A DNA stretch of 64,000 bases. Source: Prinia subflava (taxonomy: Eukaryota; Chordata; Aves; Passeriformes; Cisticolidae). The stretch is taken from the NCBI RefSeq assembly GCF_021018805.1, contig NC_086258.1, positions 13,303,936 through 13,367,935 on the forward strand. The letters are read 5' to 3'. Both the position numbers and the translations under genes were made by a program. Below the pieces are notes generated by a model. The model ran no database searches and had not been told where the DNA came from. It saw nothing but the letters and a program-made list of their open reading frames with translations. Positions 33,961 through 46,512 of this stretch are shown piece after piece (within the stretch, counting starts at the first letter, position 1; every line of letters starts with the position of its first letter).

Positions 33961-36900
33961 AAAGTTGCAAGGACTTGAACCCCAAGCCATGCTGGAGGAC
34001 TCAGTAGCTTATTTTAAACACATTATATATGTTTATATATATATTATACAATATATTATAACACATCCCCATGCTATTAATCCCCAATCCACAAATACGA
34101 ATTTTATGGACGCCACCTCCACTGGCAGAGTGCAACAAAAGACAATTGGGCAACTGAGAAGAATTAAAATATGGATGTGGAAAGGACTTTGTCTCCTTAA
34201 AAAAGGCAACAGAGGAAGCCAGGAAACATGAAAGTGATCAGCAAGGAGGGAGAGTGGAAGTGGGGAGGCCCAGGGGCACGGAAGTGAGAGGAAGGAGAAA
34301 ATGGGAGCTGGTCAGAGCAGCGTTAGCTGAGCCTTTCCAAGCAAAGGTTCTGCCAGCCAAAACAGCAGCGAGTCTGAAATTGGTTAGGGATTGTTTATTT
34401 ATTCATACCACAGGATGTAAACTAATATAGTTCAATTCCCCCGGGAAAATAAAGCGCTTTTTTTTTTTTTTTTTTGGTATATTCAAGAATACATTCATCC
34501 TTCTTTCCCCTTTTCATGAAGTTTGAGTGGCTCCAAAGAACCATGAGAGAGTCATTAAAGAATTCCTGCCTTTTCAGGGATGAGGAACAAATTGTCAAAT
34601 GGAAGAGTGAGTGGTTGGTACCTCTGATATCCAGTTGTAAGACATCAATGGTTCTTGTTCAGGAATGACTTTTCCACTCTGAACCACTTTATTTATTCAA
34701 GGGTTTGCTGGGCAGTAGATGTGGCTGATGTTTATCTGAAATTAATCCCCCTGTGCAGCAGGTTCTGCCCTCTCAGGTTGAAATGTAGCTTTAGCAGGAG
34801 TTAATTGAAGAATGAATATTTACCTCCTTGGCTGCAGCTTGGAAGTGTTGAAGGTTTCACCTCCCTGACACAAAATGAAAATAAAAACAAGCTCCTAAAT
34901 TGCTCACTTAGGATAATCTGAATGGAACTTTAGAGAAAATACAAATCCTTGAGGAGAATATACCCCAGGACCTGCAGTGAAAAACAAGGACTGCAGGGTT
35001 GTGGAGGATAACCTCCCCCAAGCTGGGCATTGCTCTGACCCTGCATTCCCAACCAAAAGAAAAACTAAAAAAACCTCCATTTAATTGACCAAAAATCCTG
35101 ATTGTCTTTTCAGACACCCTTCTCGGTGTGGTTGGAGATCACAACCCTTTTGGAAAGCAACTTGACATTTCATAGCTGAGATATTTCCTCCATCGCTTTT
35201 GACTCTCGGGCCTCAATTATTTCCACCAGCAGAGCCTTTGCCAAGCGGATGAAATCGGACCCCGGGTGGATGTTATAAAACCCAGGTAGCTGCAGCCCCT
35301 GTGCGTGAGGCTGCCTCGTGTGTTTTCTCCATTTGCCTCCTCCTGACTCGTTCCAAGGCTGAGCATGGCACGGGCTCTGATCCTCAGGGAACGGAGCTCC
35401 CTCGGCACCTCCGAGCTCCTGCACACACGTGGCCAGGTGTTGGCTGGGCCTTGGTTCCTCAGCTGGAAAATTCCTTATGGTTTTTGCAGGGATAAATTAT
35501 CCTTCCCGCTTGTGGAGGGAAAGGAGGGGAGCCGTCCTGTCCTTCAACAGCTTTTGATGGAAATTGTGTTCCCGTGCCAAACGATCGCTGAAAACATTTT
35601 TTAAAGGAGGTTTATGGGGAAAAATGTTGCAATTCTCTGGCTTTTTGCGCCCTGTTTGGTTCTGCGTGGGGATGGAAAATGGTAAACTTTGAACTGACTG
35701 CAGCCACCCTGTTTCACAGCTTAGAAAAACACCTCGTGCTGTCCCACCTACGGGACACGACTGCACCGACAGAGCTGGAGCTGCAGGAGCTCAGGAATCT
35801 AAGAGTTTGGCTCTGGTGGTGGTGCTCAGATATGATGGACTCTAAATTTACACTCTGAGGGGATCTTTATTTCTACCAGTGCTGAGCCTGGGACTGAGGG
35901 GGCCGAGGAATCATCTGCAGAGAAGGAAAAACCAGCTGGATCCTCTTTTAACTCTCAAAACAGGAGGTGACACAGGATCCACTTCTCAGAGCAGCAGCTC
36001 TGTGCTGTCCCCACCCCCTGGCCGTGCCAAACTGATCCTTAAATATAAAATGTAGCCCTAAATTCATTGCAGGGGATATTTAAGAAGCTGGTGGCACTCA
36101 GTGGTTGTGTGGTCCCAGGAGTGGGGTGGAGATATCTGGGGACAAAGCTCAGCCTGCTTGCCCAGGGATCCCAGACCTCCTGTTGCAGTGCATCCCACCC
36201 AAAATCATCTGGAATAACAAGATGCGGATGCCCTGGAGCACCTGGGATTTGTTTGGATCTGGCAGAGCTGATTCCAGGATTGATGGGCCCAGGGAGATCT
36301 GTCCTCTCTCCCGGGGGACTCCAGCCAAAGGCACAAGGAGTGATTTGTCTCTGCCAGCACTCGAAACTCGAGGACGTTTCTGTAGGAAGTGACAGTGGCA
36401 AAACATCCTCTGGAGCATGTAAACAATTTTTCCTTATTCAGGATGGCCAAAATAAAGAGGGGGCTGTGTAAACATCTCCCTGCTCCTCTCTCACTCCGAG
36501 CTGTGGAGCAGAAAGCTCCGCTCGGGAGCCAGAACAGGCTGCAGCTTCCTCCTGATCCACGGTCCAGCACAAATACAAAACCAAATCATGTTTCCACGTA
36601 ATCAATCCATGTTCTTAGAGAGGAAAAGAGCCCTTAGCAGCCGAGCAGGAGACCTTGGAGTATAATAGAGCTGTCCAAGTGCACAGGTGTGCCAAAGTGC
36701 TTCACCAACAGCGTGTGAGAAAGTATTCACATTGTTCCCAAACCATGGGAAAAACACATCCTGTTCCCATTCCTGAGCCGTGCCATTGCTGAGGCTCTGT
36801 GTATTCTGTGTTGTCTCCTTGCAGCCATCCCTGCCTGGAGATGAACTTTCCCTGATTTCCGAGCATTGTGCCGTGCTCAGGTGTCCTTGTGCTGCTCCAA

Positions 36901-37478
36901 CAGGGGACCAGGCTGTGCCAACCACAGCGCTGGGCTCCTTCTTTTGGGCTGCCTTGGGTCAGGGAAAATTGAGGAAGAGGCTTTTTTTTGGTGCTTTTTT
37001 TGTCCCTTTCCCACGTGGATGCTTTGATGTGTGGATTTCTCCGAGCTGCAGAGAGAATCAAAGTCTTCAGATGGGGAGAGAGGGAAAAAATGAGAAAGAC
37101 CAGGATAACCTCTGATCGTAGGAAACTTGGATGTTGTGGTCACATTTAAATGAACAACATCACGAGGGAAACAGAGAAGTGACTGGAGGAGAATGACAGA
37201 CATTTATTGTTTAATTGTCCTGAAGTGCTTTTATATTTTTGGCTAAAGTGAGAGTGTACCAACAATTTCCACTTGAAATGTTTTGGAGATACAAGTGGCT
37301 TTCCTTTTCATCGAGAAAAGACTCGTGCAACTTTTTTGATTTAAAGTGCCTCATAAAAGAACAACAACCAGGAAACAAAATATGTTTTTTACTCTCAGGA
37401 TGTTAAAAATCACCTAATTTTGACATTTCAGCCAGACTGTGGGATGGCCAACTCCTTCCTTCATGCAGAAGACATCGG
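33961..37478. other. unique non-coding DNA
   Basis: Contains an AT dinucleotide-like stretch at 34019-34062 and a T run at about 34458-34477. The rest is single-copy by eye, with no coding evidence. Confidence 0.45.
34019..34062. repeat. AT-rich low-complexity stretch
   Basis: Dominated by TATATA/ATTATA words such as TTTATATATATATTATACAA. Confidence 0.8.
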
Positions 37479-37545
37479 ACACCTTCCACTGTCCCAGGAT
37501 CCTCCAAACCCCATCCAGCCTGGCCTTGGACACTGCCAGGAATGT
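37479..37545 (-). mobile_element. CR1 LINE fragment, minus strand
   Basis: Reverse-orientation CR1 wording: ACACCTTCCACTGTCCCAGG, then CCCATCCAGCCTGGCCTTGG, then ACACTGCCAGG. Only about 67 bp survive. Confidence 0.75.
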
Positions 37546-38037
37546 TTTATGTTTTCTTTTTCAGGCCAGTTCTGCAGAGGGAAGATTCTCCATTCCCAGG
37601 CTTGACCCCTGAATAAACCCAGGATTAGGGAAGGGATTTTTTGCAAGGACAATTGTTACAAACACTGGGGACAACTCAGAGCAGAGCTCAAACCCCATGA
37701 CCTTACAGCCCCAAAAAATCCACCATGAGCCACCCTGCAGGTAACTCCCTGCCTTGGGAGGCTCCAGGGTCTCAGTTCCTCTGGCAGCAGAGCTGGACCA
37801 GTCCCTCCCTCCCAGCGAGGGGCAGGGAAGGGGGACAGCACCAAAACCCACCCCCGGAACCCTCAGTGCAAACAGGGAAGTGCTTTGTCCCCATGACCCT
37901 GTTTTCAACCACAGGGCATTGCACAACGAGCCTTTTAAAAATAAAACTTCTCTTAAACTTCTTTTCTTTTTCTTTTACATTATGAGAGGCTAAGTGAAAG
38001 CAGCAATTTTTTTTTTGCCGTATTTTGCTTTAAACCA
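37546..38037. other. unique non-coding DNA
   Basis: No repeat recognised. T-rich near 37960-38020. Confidence 0.45.
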
Positions 38038-38215
38038 ATGAAACTTAATGTTTATAGCAGTCTAGGAGCTGGAAACCCAACCTAAGAAACACTTAATGTT
38101 TAGATCTACTTTGTGGTTGGAAAAAACAACTTCTTAAACGCTCCAGCAAGTGGAAACAGCCACCCCTTGTAAACAAATCTTCAGCATTAAGATATTTCTT
38201 AGCAGCGGAAAACCT
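38038..38215 (+). repeat. diverged ~45-bp repeat units related to 25.6 kb
   Basis: CTTAATGTTTA occurs at 38044 and 38091. Each is followed 15-25 bp later by a CTGGAAA or TTGGAAA word and then an A/C-rich tail. Two weaker units follow (GCAAGTGGAAACAGCC, then TTAGCAGCGGAAAACC). The unit plan matches that at 25546-25780. Confidence 0.35.
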
Positions 38216-38879
38216 TAAGTGCAGGGAGACGTTTTTGTGAGGCTTTTCAGAGTGATCAGAGGCCACTGGCAGAGCCACGCTCTGTCAGCAGGGACGTCAA
38301 AGATCGATGCAGATGAAAGAGTTTCCATCCAGGATGCTTGCTGGGTGTTTGTTTCCCAGTGCTTTACTGTATTACACACATCCCTCACATCCACCTCGGG
38401 CTCCACTTCAAGCCCACGTTGCTCCAGTTTCGTGTTTTTGGGGTCAGGGAAGTTAAACCAACACAAACAGCGAGCAGTCGGGCAGCAGGATGAGAAATGT
38501 TGGTTGTTTTCTGCAAGTACAGTAAAATTTCCCAGCCGTGAGATAAAAGCTGCCAGATATTCCAGCAGTGACCTTGGAAAATAACACAACAACCTGCTCA
38601 GGCTGTGTTTACCTCCAAAACCTCGTTTCAACCCCAGTCATGTGCTCTGGAGCTGCTGCCCTGCCCGTGGGGTGAAGTGTCCCTGAGCTCAGCTGTGTAT
38701 GGGACGTTTTTCTTCCCCAAAAAAGAGTGGAAGTCCCATCACGAGATGATTGAGGGCATCCAGCTGGCTGCTGGGCAGGGAGGATGAACTCGGAGATCTT
38801 TTCCATCCTTTGGGATTTAAATCTGCTGCCTGGGTGGGGCAGGGCCACTTCCCTGGGGAGCAGCTGGGATGGGACCAAG
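38216..38879. other. unique non-coding DNA
   Basis: No repeat family or exon recognised. A 138-codon minus frame (38215-38631) shows no familiar motif. Confidence 0.45.
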
Positions 38880-40206
38880 AGTGGCCAAAAATTGGGAGAA
38901 GATCCTGTTGAGTTGGGAATTTTTACACATCCACTACTCAGGAAAGTAGTTTTTGAGTAGTAGTCACTACTCAAAACTACACAAAATTCCCACCTCAACA
39001 AGAGATTTCTCAAAAACTGGGAAGCCTCTTGTTGAGGCAGGAATCTTTGCACAACCACCAGTCACAAAATCAGATAAAAAATGGGAAAAGCTCCCTTTGA
39101 GGTGGGAATCTTTGCAAAGTCACTACTCAAAAAAGTGGCCAAAACCTGGGAAAAGCTCCTGTTGAGGTGGGACTCTTTACACAACCATCACTCACAGAAT
39201 CAGCTAAAAACTGGGAAGAGATTGGTGTCCCCTTCTCCCAAAAGCAGCCAAAGACTGGGAAAATCTCCTGTTGAGGTGGGAATTTTTACACAGCCACCAC
39301 TTCCAAAAGAGGCCAAAAACTGGGAAAAGCTCCCAGTGAGGTGGGAATCTTTGCACAACCACCTGTCACAAAATCAGATAAAACTGGAAAAACCTCCTGT
39401 TGAGGTGGGAATTCTGCACAGCCAGCAATCACAGAATAAGCCAAAAACTGGGAAAAGCTCCTGTCGAGGTGAGAATCTTTGCAAAACCACCACTCCCAAA
39501 AGTGGCCAAAAAGTGGGAGAAGTTCCTGTTGAAGTGGGAATCTTTGCACAACCACCATTTCCAAAAGTGGCCAAAAACTGGGAAAAGCTGCTTTTGAAGT
39601 GGAAATTTTTGCACAGCCACCACTCCCAAAAAATGCTCAAATCTGGGAAAAGCTCCTGCTCCAGTAGGAATTATGCGCAGCTACCACTCATGAAATCAGC
39701 CAAAAACTGGGAAAAGCTCCTGTTGAAGTGGGAATCTTTGCCCAGTGACCACTCCCAAAAGTGGCCAAAAAGTGGGAGAAGCTCCTGTTGAAGTGGGACT
39801 CTTTGCACAGCCACCATTCCCAAAAAATGCCCAAACCTGGGACAAGCTCCTGCTCCAGTGGGAATTTTGCACCTCCACCACTCATGAAATCAGCCAAAAA
39901 CTGGGAAAAGCTCCTCTCGAAGAGGAAATCCTTGCCCAGCCACCACTTCTAAAAGTAGCCAAAAAGTGGGAGAAGCTCCTGTTGAAGTGGGAATCTATGC
40001 ACAGCCACCACTCATGAAATCAACCAAAAATTGGGAAAAGCTCCTCTCGAAGTGGGAATCTTTGCACAAGCAGCCACCATTCCAAAAAGTGGCCAAAAAC
40101 TGGGAAAAGCTCCTGTAAAAGTGGGAATATTAGCCCAGTGACCACTCCCAAAAGTGGCCAAAAAGTGTGAGAAGCTCCTGTTGAGCTGGGAATTTTGCAC
40201 AGCCAC
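38880..40206. repeat. 65-bp minisatellite, about 20 copies, with higher-order structure
   Basis: Units of about 65 bp carry CCAAAAACTGGGAAAAGCTC, a TGTTGAAGTGGGAATCTTTG segment, and a CAGCCACCACTC segment. Unit starts in the right half are 39491, 39556, 39621, 39685, 39750, 39815, 39879, 39944, 40009, 40078 and 40143. At least four unit types can be told apart there, in the order A-B-C-D-A-C-D-A-D-B-A. The left edge carries an inverted unit (38964-39007). A 236-codon + frame (39081-39791) results because the unit has few stops in any phase; I treat it as non-coding. Confidence 0.96.
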
Positions 40207-40257
40207 CCCTGCAAGCAGGGAAGAGGAGGGATTTGGGAGGTGCAGCCCAAGGGATGC

Positions 40258-40550
40258 GGTGGCAGCGCGGTGCCAGGCGCTGTGCCCAGGCTGGGAGCAG
40301 GGGCTGTGTCCAGCACTCTGCTCCTGCTGGGTCATTTCCTCCGAAACAATCGCGGCTTTGATCCCGTTCTGTGAGCCAGGACCCGCCGCTGTTCTCACTG
40401 CGCGCCCTCGGCGGGGATAAAATAAAATAAAAATAAAATAAAAAACACCCTCAAGGCACCAACAATGAGCGTGGAGAAGCCGCTGCCGCTGACTCAGCCC
40501 CTGCCCCAGGTTAGGTAATTTCCTCGCGTAAATCTCTTTTCGAGGAGGGT
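40258..40550 (+). promoter_or_regulatory. CpG-rich block with MARE/AP-1 site; candidate promoter
   Basis: About 20 CpG in 290 bp directly after the minisatellite, in a window otherwise poor in CpG. GCTGACTCAGC at 40488-40498 is the core palindrome bound by MAF/NF-E2/AP-1 type bZIP factors. An A-rich AATAA repeat at 40417-40446 splits the block. Within it, an ATG at 40465 (A at -3, with an in-frame TAA upstream at 40423) opens 15 codons that end at a CAG|GTTAGG donor-like junction (40509/40510). Promoter and exon function are inference. Confidence 0.3.
40417..40446. repeat. (AATAA)n short microsatellite
   Basis: ATAAAATAAAATAAAAATAA-type repeat inside the CpG-rich block. Confidence 0.85.
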
Positions 40551-40679
40551 TTTAAACAGACCTTAACCAGGACCAGACTTCTCTCCCCTGGATTTGATCC
40601 TGAGGAAATACCTGATAATAAACAAATACCTTGCTGGGATCCTTGGCCTTGCCAGGAATGATAGTGGATTTAAAAATCG

Positions 40680-40777
40680 CTTTTTTTTTTTTTTTTTCTT
40701 TTTTTTTTTTTTTTTCATTTGTTCCCTTCTGCTTTTTCACTTTATCTTTTTTAAAAAAGAAAAAAAAAAAAAAAACC
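40680..40777. repeat. poly-T followed by poly-A
   Basis: T runs at 40681-40717 (one C interruption), then about 33 bp of other sequence, then an A run at about 40752-40776. The two runs could pair with each other. Confidence 0.9.
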
Positions 40778-42321
40778 TCTCTAAGGAAATTGTAACCATC
40801 CAAGGCTGGGAAGGTGTTGGAGAACAAACCAGCCCCAGCAAGGGCAGCATCCATGGTGGGATCTCATTTCAGGGCTGCGTGTCCTCACTTCCCAAACACC
40901 TCCATTGCCGCCTCATTTAAGATTTCTATTTGGATTTAAATCAGCATTTGGACATTTCCAGGGTCGTTTTGTAAGACAACAAGGCTCATCAAGCTTCAGT
41001 GACACATCCTGTGGGAGGCTTGGGTACCTGGGGCTATGCCTTGGCTGCCCTTGAGTCTCATTTTCTAAGAAAATACGTCTGAAAATCAAATTTAAGGTGT
41101 GCAAAGGACTTCTGCATTCTTCTCAGCTGGGCAGAGTCCTCTGTATGTGATTCCATTTGGTCTCCCTGAATTCCCCCGGCAATTTCCCACGGAAAAAGGA
41201 AAATTTCCTGCCCCAAACCTCTGTCCCAGCTCACTCCCACACCAGCCAGTCTCAGGGATGGGTTTATTGACCCCATTGTTTGTGTTGCTGCTACAGTTTG
41301 TAAATCCCCGGAATATGAGAGTAAATAAGCTTGAGATTATCACCATAACGGCCCAGAAATTTATGGAAAATCTGTCCACGTTTGGTGACCAGCAGGGAGC
41401 AGTTGAAAAGGGAAACACGAGGTGCAGGGAGTGTGCTCCTCATCCCAGTCCTGCTCCAGCTCTCCTCAGCTCCAGCCCCTCGAGCAGGTGAGGAGGGGCA
41501 CTGCCATAGGTCATTTATCCACTGACGTGGATGTGTAGGATTTTTCCATCCCTCAGGACTTTTCCTGGATAGAAAAAGCTTCAGCCAAGCTCTTGAAGAG
41601 TGGCTGTGCCTCTGCCATGAAGCATAAAGATGTCACTGCCTTCTGGTTGCTGCAGTTTGGGGTTTTTTATATTCCTTTTTTTTCCTGATGATATAAAGAT
41701 TAACTCTTTTTTTAATCCATAGATTAGGGATTTTTTTTTTAGGAGAGAAAGACCATTTTCTGGACCTGATGATGTTCATGACCCTCTTGGAAAAGCAGAT
41801 TCTTACAAAAGAGCCTCCACTGGGGATCAGCCAAATGCTTCAGGAGCTTGTTGTGGGATACCTGAAATTTGTCGTGTGCAGTCGTGTCCATCAGCAAGGC
41901 ACCACTTACATCACCTGCCAGGAACTCAGCCTTCATCTGAAGATCAGAAAATTGCCTAAATCTGTGATTTAATTGAGTCGAGTTTTTCGTTCTGACTTCC
42001 TGTGCTTAACCCTTGGATCACTCCTGGCGTTTCATGTCACAGCCGTGTCCCTGTCGGTGTCTGGGAGATAAAATTTCCTCCAACAAATGGTTTATTATTC
42101 TCTCTAAGGGATTAACAGAGGTGTTTAAACCCCTGTGGTTGTATCTGCTTCGAGGATTAAGGGGATTTTGGAGCAGTGATATCACTGGGCCTCAATGCAA
42201 TTTATGTGGTGGTAAAAAGACATGAAGCTGATGTCAGAGTGGTGGTTGGGATGGGTGGGGTGTGGGGTCTGTCTGAATCCTGCCCAGAAGTGATCCCACT
42301 ATCAGGGAGGAGGAATTGGAC

Positions 42322-42403
42322 TCTCTTTGATTTAAATCAAGCTCCCTTTATAAATATCCACACCAGTCTCTTTGATTTAAACCTTTATAAATATCCACAC
42401 CAG
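42322..42403. repeat. direct tandem duplication, 45/37 bp
   Basis: TCTCTTTGATTTAAA followed by TTTATAAATATCCACACCAG occurs twice in direct orientation. The first copy has about 8 extra bases in the middle. Confidence 0.85.
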
Positions 42404-45400
42404 TGCCTTGACATCCGATGGAGTTTGCAAGTTGTTCACACTGGATCAGAAAGAAAAAACCTCCCTGGCACCAACTCTGTGATGTTTCTATCAAAGATCC
42501 AACTTTTATCCTTTGATTCGCCTCTGTCATAAAAGATAAACTCCACATTTCTCAGACCAATTTAATTCCCAACAGTATTTATGTATCAAAGAGGTTTCCC
42601 TGACAATACATAAAATTAAAAGGAGAATCATTTAGGAAAAAACATATCAGTAATGTAATCCCTCATTTGGGTCTGTGCCTCAATTACATCTTTTTCATTC
42701 TGACTCTCTGCCCAGGTTCCAGTGGAAAATTCCTTTTTTTTTTTTCCATGTAAAAAAAAACCCCAAAACATTTATTTCTCTGAAGGCAACCAAACCAGCA
42801 GAGCTTTTCTTTCTCTCTCCCTGTTTTATCTAACTGTGAGCACCACGGTTTTTACTTAGTTCCCTTTCTCTCCTAATCCAGTTTTATATCCTCTGGTGGG
42901 GACAGAGATGCTCTTGGTGATGCTTTAGGCTGATCACAGCCAATTCCAGATGGTTTTTGTTCCCTTTCTTTGCTCACCAAAGCCCTGGGCTCAAACATGT
43001 TGGTTTGGGGGTTGTTTTCAGGCATGGCCAGGTCTTTCCATTTCCTAAATTAATGCTGGGTTCAAAATAAAGTTTGTGCTTTTGAGTTTTGCCTCTTTGA
43101 TGTGACAGCACAACCCTCAACAGCTTCTTTACTTCATGAGCAAGAAAACACCCAGGTTTAAAAGAACAACCATTTGCATTTCTCCTTTAATGCTTCCAGA
43201 ATAATAATAATAAAAAAAAGCCGTGTTTAGATGGATTACTGTGGATATCTCCCATAATCATTAAAAGCAGTTTGAAAGCCAAGAAAGCTCTAAGTAATTG
43301 CTGCAGGGCTGCCAGGTCCTGTCTGTGCTGAGTGAGAGGAGAGCTCGGGGTGCCTGCGCTGGGTGATCCGAGGAAAAGCTCCACCACACCCTTCCATCCC
43401 CTCCAAAACAAACATGAAAGCCAGGAGAAGGGGAGATCTTCTCATTGCTTCTCGTTGTGCCTTTTTGAAGATGTGATATGAGAAGATTTCCTGTAATTAC
43501 ACGCAATAGCTGGAGGGGAGGCAGAGAATGAAAGTCAGAAAAATTAATTCATTTAAATCTGTCACTGAGGCTTGCACGAGCCAACCTGCAAATAACTCCG
43601 CAGTTGAAGCGACTTTGTTTGCATAACTCAGCTCAAACCCCACAGAGCTGAGGCACCCAGTGTTTTTCCTCATACACAAAATGCTATTTGAGCCACCAAT
43701 ATTTTGCAAAGCTGCCTCTGTGGGGGTGAAACAGCTCCCAATGCCAACAAACTAAAATTAACACCAAAGAGATTCAAAGTGCTCCATTCCCTTCCTCTCT
43801 CTCACAACAGAGCTGGATTTTTGGCTGCTGAGCACCAGTTAATGCAACAGCCTGTTGCCTTTAGTGAACATTTAAAAAAATCTCTAAATCTCTTGGATTT
43901 TTAATCCCAGAATAACTCCTGGAGCGCAGGGACGCTTCTCTTTTTTAATCTCATCAACAAATCCAAGCACAGATTCATTCTGGGGAAATCGGAGAGGCTG
44001 CCCCAGGTTCAGATAAGGGATGGGGAGTTGGCATCTTTGTTTGTCCTGCTAAATTCACCCTCCAAACTCAGCTCAGCCATGGACACCCCATAAATGTTGA
44101 TGGGGCTGATGAGAACCCAGGGGATGTTTCACAGGAGGAGGAATTCTGACTCCAACGTTCCACCCCCAGGTCAGACAGAGCAGTGTCACGACTCCTAAAA
44201 TTTTCCATCGTTTAAGGATCATGTCAGCTCTGCTCACATAGGAAACCTTTTAGGTTTGTTTTTTTTTTTTTTTTTGCGTCCTAAAAAAGTTTGACCAAAT
44301 AGATGTTGGCAACAGCAATGCTGCACTCACTGTAAGATTATTTCTTCTGACAACACCCTGAAATCTTCCCCACATAAAATCTTCTGCAGGTTTGACTTTT
44401 AATGGAAAAAAAAATTCATTATGTTCCTAAATTTATTAAGAGATTCCTGAGTTTCTTCCTGGCTTTCTACAGGGTTAAAGGTTGATCAATATTTTAGACA
44501 ACCTAAAGCCCATTTCAGCTTGAGTGTGTTTGGAATGACGAGTTCCAGAGTTAATGTGGGGTGAGGGTGAAGCTGGAAAGCTGCAAGTGAAGTTCAGCTC
44601 GTTATTAGAGAGCTGAAAATATATGGAGGGAAAATCTATCATATTCATTTTCCACATGATTTCAAAGAAAAAAAAAAAAAAAAAGAAAAGAAACCACTTG
44701 GAGTTAAAGCTCTGAAAAAAAGATCACCTCTAATTCCGTAAGTTATGGGCCTATAAATCAGTCAAATAATACAGAGCTGGCCACCAGGCAAATATATCTT
44801 TGAGCAGCAATAACTGAGGAGGGAGATTCTCTTATTCAAGGGTTGTCCATAATTCACTGTAATTGGTGGGAAAGTGAGAGCTGAGACAACTTAATTCATT
44901 CACAATTGCTGATGTTATTATTTCGGAATAAAAATAGTGACTTGGATGAAAACCATCTGGTGTCAACAGAAACCACCACTGGTCAAGCACCAGCTTGGGA
45001 TGGGGAGATGGGTTTGAAATTGAAACTTTGGGGGGTTCCAGCTCAGCTATGAACCCCATTTTTAATAAGAACAGTGTGTGAGGAGTCTCTTCAGGTGTCT
45101 TTACCTGATTTTTGTGTTTTTACAGCGTTTTGAGGTCTCGGTCTTGAGGAGTTGGTGTGGTGTGGGTGAGCAGGAGACAGGGCTGAGAGGAGGAGCTCCT
45201 GAAACTCCAGGAGGAAAAAAAATCTTCCCAGCTGGGGAATCTTGAGCTGGGTGATGACTTTGAGAAGGGGATTGTCAGCAGGGCTGGCAGGAGGGTGGCA
45301 GATCCCTTTGTCAACCACCCCAGGTCTGCTCAGCCTCCAGCATCAAGAGAAAAGCCAGAGCTCCTTTCCCTGTGCTCTAAATGTCTCTGGAGAGCAGGGT

Positions 45401-45740
45401 GGGACATTTTCTGGGACTGTGGGGTCACAAGATTTAAAAAGCCCCTTTTTAGAGGCTCCTGGGCTGCACCTGATCCTCCTCAGAAGTTCAGATCAAACCT
45501 CTCCCCAATCAAACCTTTCCCCGAGCATCCTCCGGGGCCTCGGAGGGGAGGGGGCTGCTCATTGACACTTGGGGTTTTCATCTGCAGCCAAAACAGCAAC
45601 AAAAGGGAACAAAAAAGAAAAAAAAAAAAAAAATAAGATCCTTGCTCATGGTTTTTGTGGGAGCAGCTGGAGCCGGTGCCTGGGGGAGCCCATCCCAGTG
45701 GGATCCCAGTTGTGACTGGGAGCACTGAGGGTCCTGGGGC

Positions 45741-45868
45741 TGGGGGTGTTTGTGTGAGCTCAGACCCTGCTCCCGAGCCCTTGGGGGTGTTTGTGTGAGC
45801 TCAGACCCTGCTCCCGAGCCCTTGGGGGTGTTTGTGTGAGCTCAGACCCTGCTCCCGAGCCCTTGGGG
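45741..45868. repeat. 41-bp minisatellite, 3.1 copies
   Basis: TGGGGGTGTTTGTGTGAGCT begins units at 45741, 45782 and 45823, exactly 41 bp apart and nearly identical. Confidence 0.95.
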
Positions 45869-46512
45869 GCCTGTCTGTCAGCACTGCCACCAAATGTGTG
45901 TCCCCACATCAAAGCCCTGCCGGCCTCCTACTCAGAAAAACGAGGGAAAACTGATTTCTGGCAGCCTGCTCTTTATTTCAGCGTGGTTTTGGTGTTTGAA
46001 GGATTCCTTTTCTTCCTAGGAGAAAGCCTGCGGGGGCTGGTTTGTTTTATCAGGAAATGAGAATGAATTCACTCGGGTGCTGTCTCAGTGCTGGTTCATT
46101 TTCACTCCACAGTGCCCCAGAGCAGGGCTGAGGCTGCTGATGGAGCTGGGACAGAGCTGCTGCTCTGGGAAAGCTTCTGCTCCACTCTGCAGGGACAGAG
46201 GGACCTCTAAAGGGTCGCTGTTGCTAAAAACTGAGTAATTTTAGACAAAAAAGTAGCAAAGTGTCCCAAATTTAAGTATCCCTAATCAAACCACACTTTT
46301 AAAAAGTTTCTTTTTAAAGGAACTCTGCTGCCCTGCCCTTTTGGAGAGGTGAGGCTGAGCTGTTTGTGTGGTTGGGATTTTCAGTGGCTGTCTCATGGAT
46401 GCCCATGCCTTGAGCACTCCTTGCTCGTGGATACTCACAGATTTACAGCTCAGGAAAACATTTCTGACATCAGCAGTCATCAGTGCCAAAAGTTATTCTC
46501 AAAATCAGGGAG
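45869..46512. other. unique non-coding DNA
   Basis: No repeat or exon recognised. Confidence 0.45.

Larger units (their letters stand above)
40551..45740. other. unique non-coding DNA
   Basis: Apart from the homopolymer pair at 40680-40777 and a direct repeat at 42322-42403, I see no repeats. T/A runs lie near 42735-42770, 44254-44276, 44667-44692 and 45614-45633. No exon, tRNA or other gene is recognised. Confidence 0.45.

Noticed and set aside
33960..33995. tRNA-like B-box on the minus strand (GGTTCAAGTCC)
   Set aside because: The bases around it do not form a T stem, and no A-box or acceptor stem is found at the right distance.
39081..39791. 236-codon frame with a repeating WEKLLLRWESLHNHHSQ-like motif
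   Set aside because: It follows the 65-bp minisatellite; because 65 is not a multiple of 3, three different peptides alternate with unit phase, and there is no promoter or splice context.
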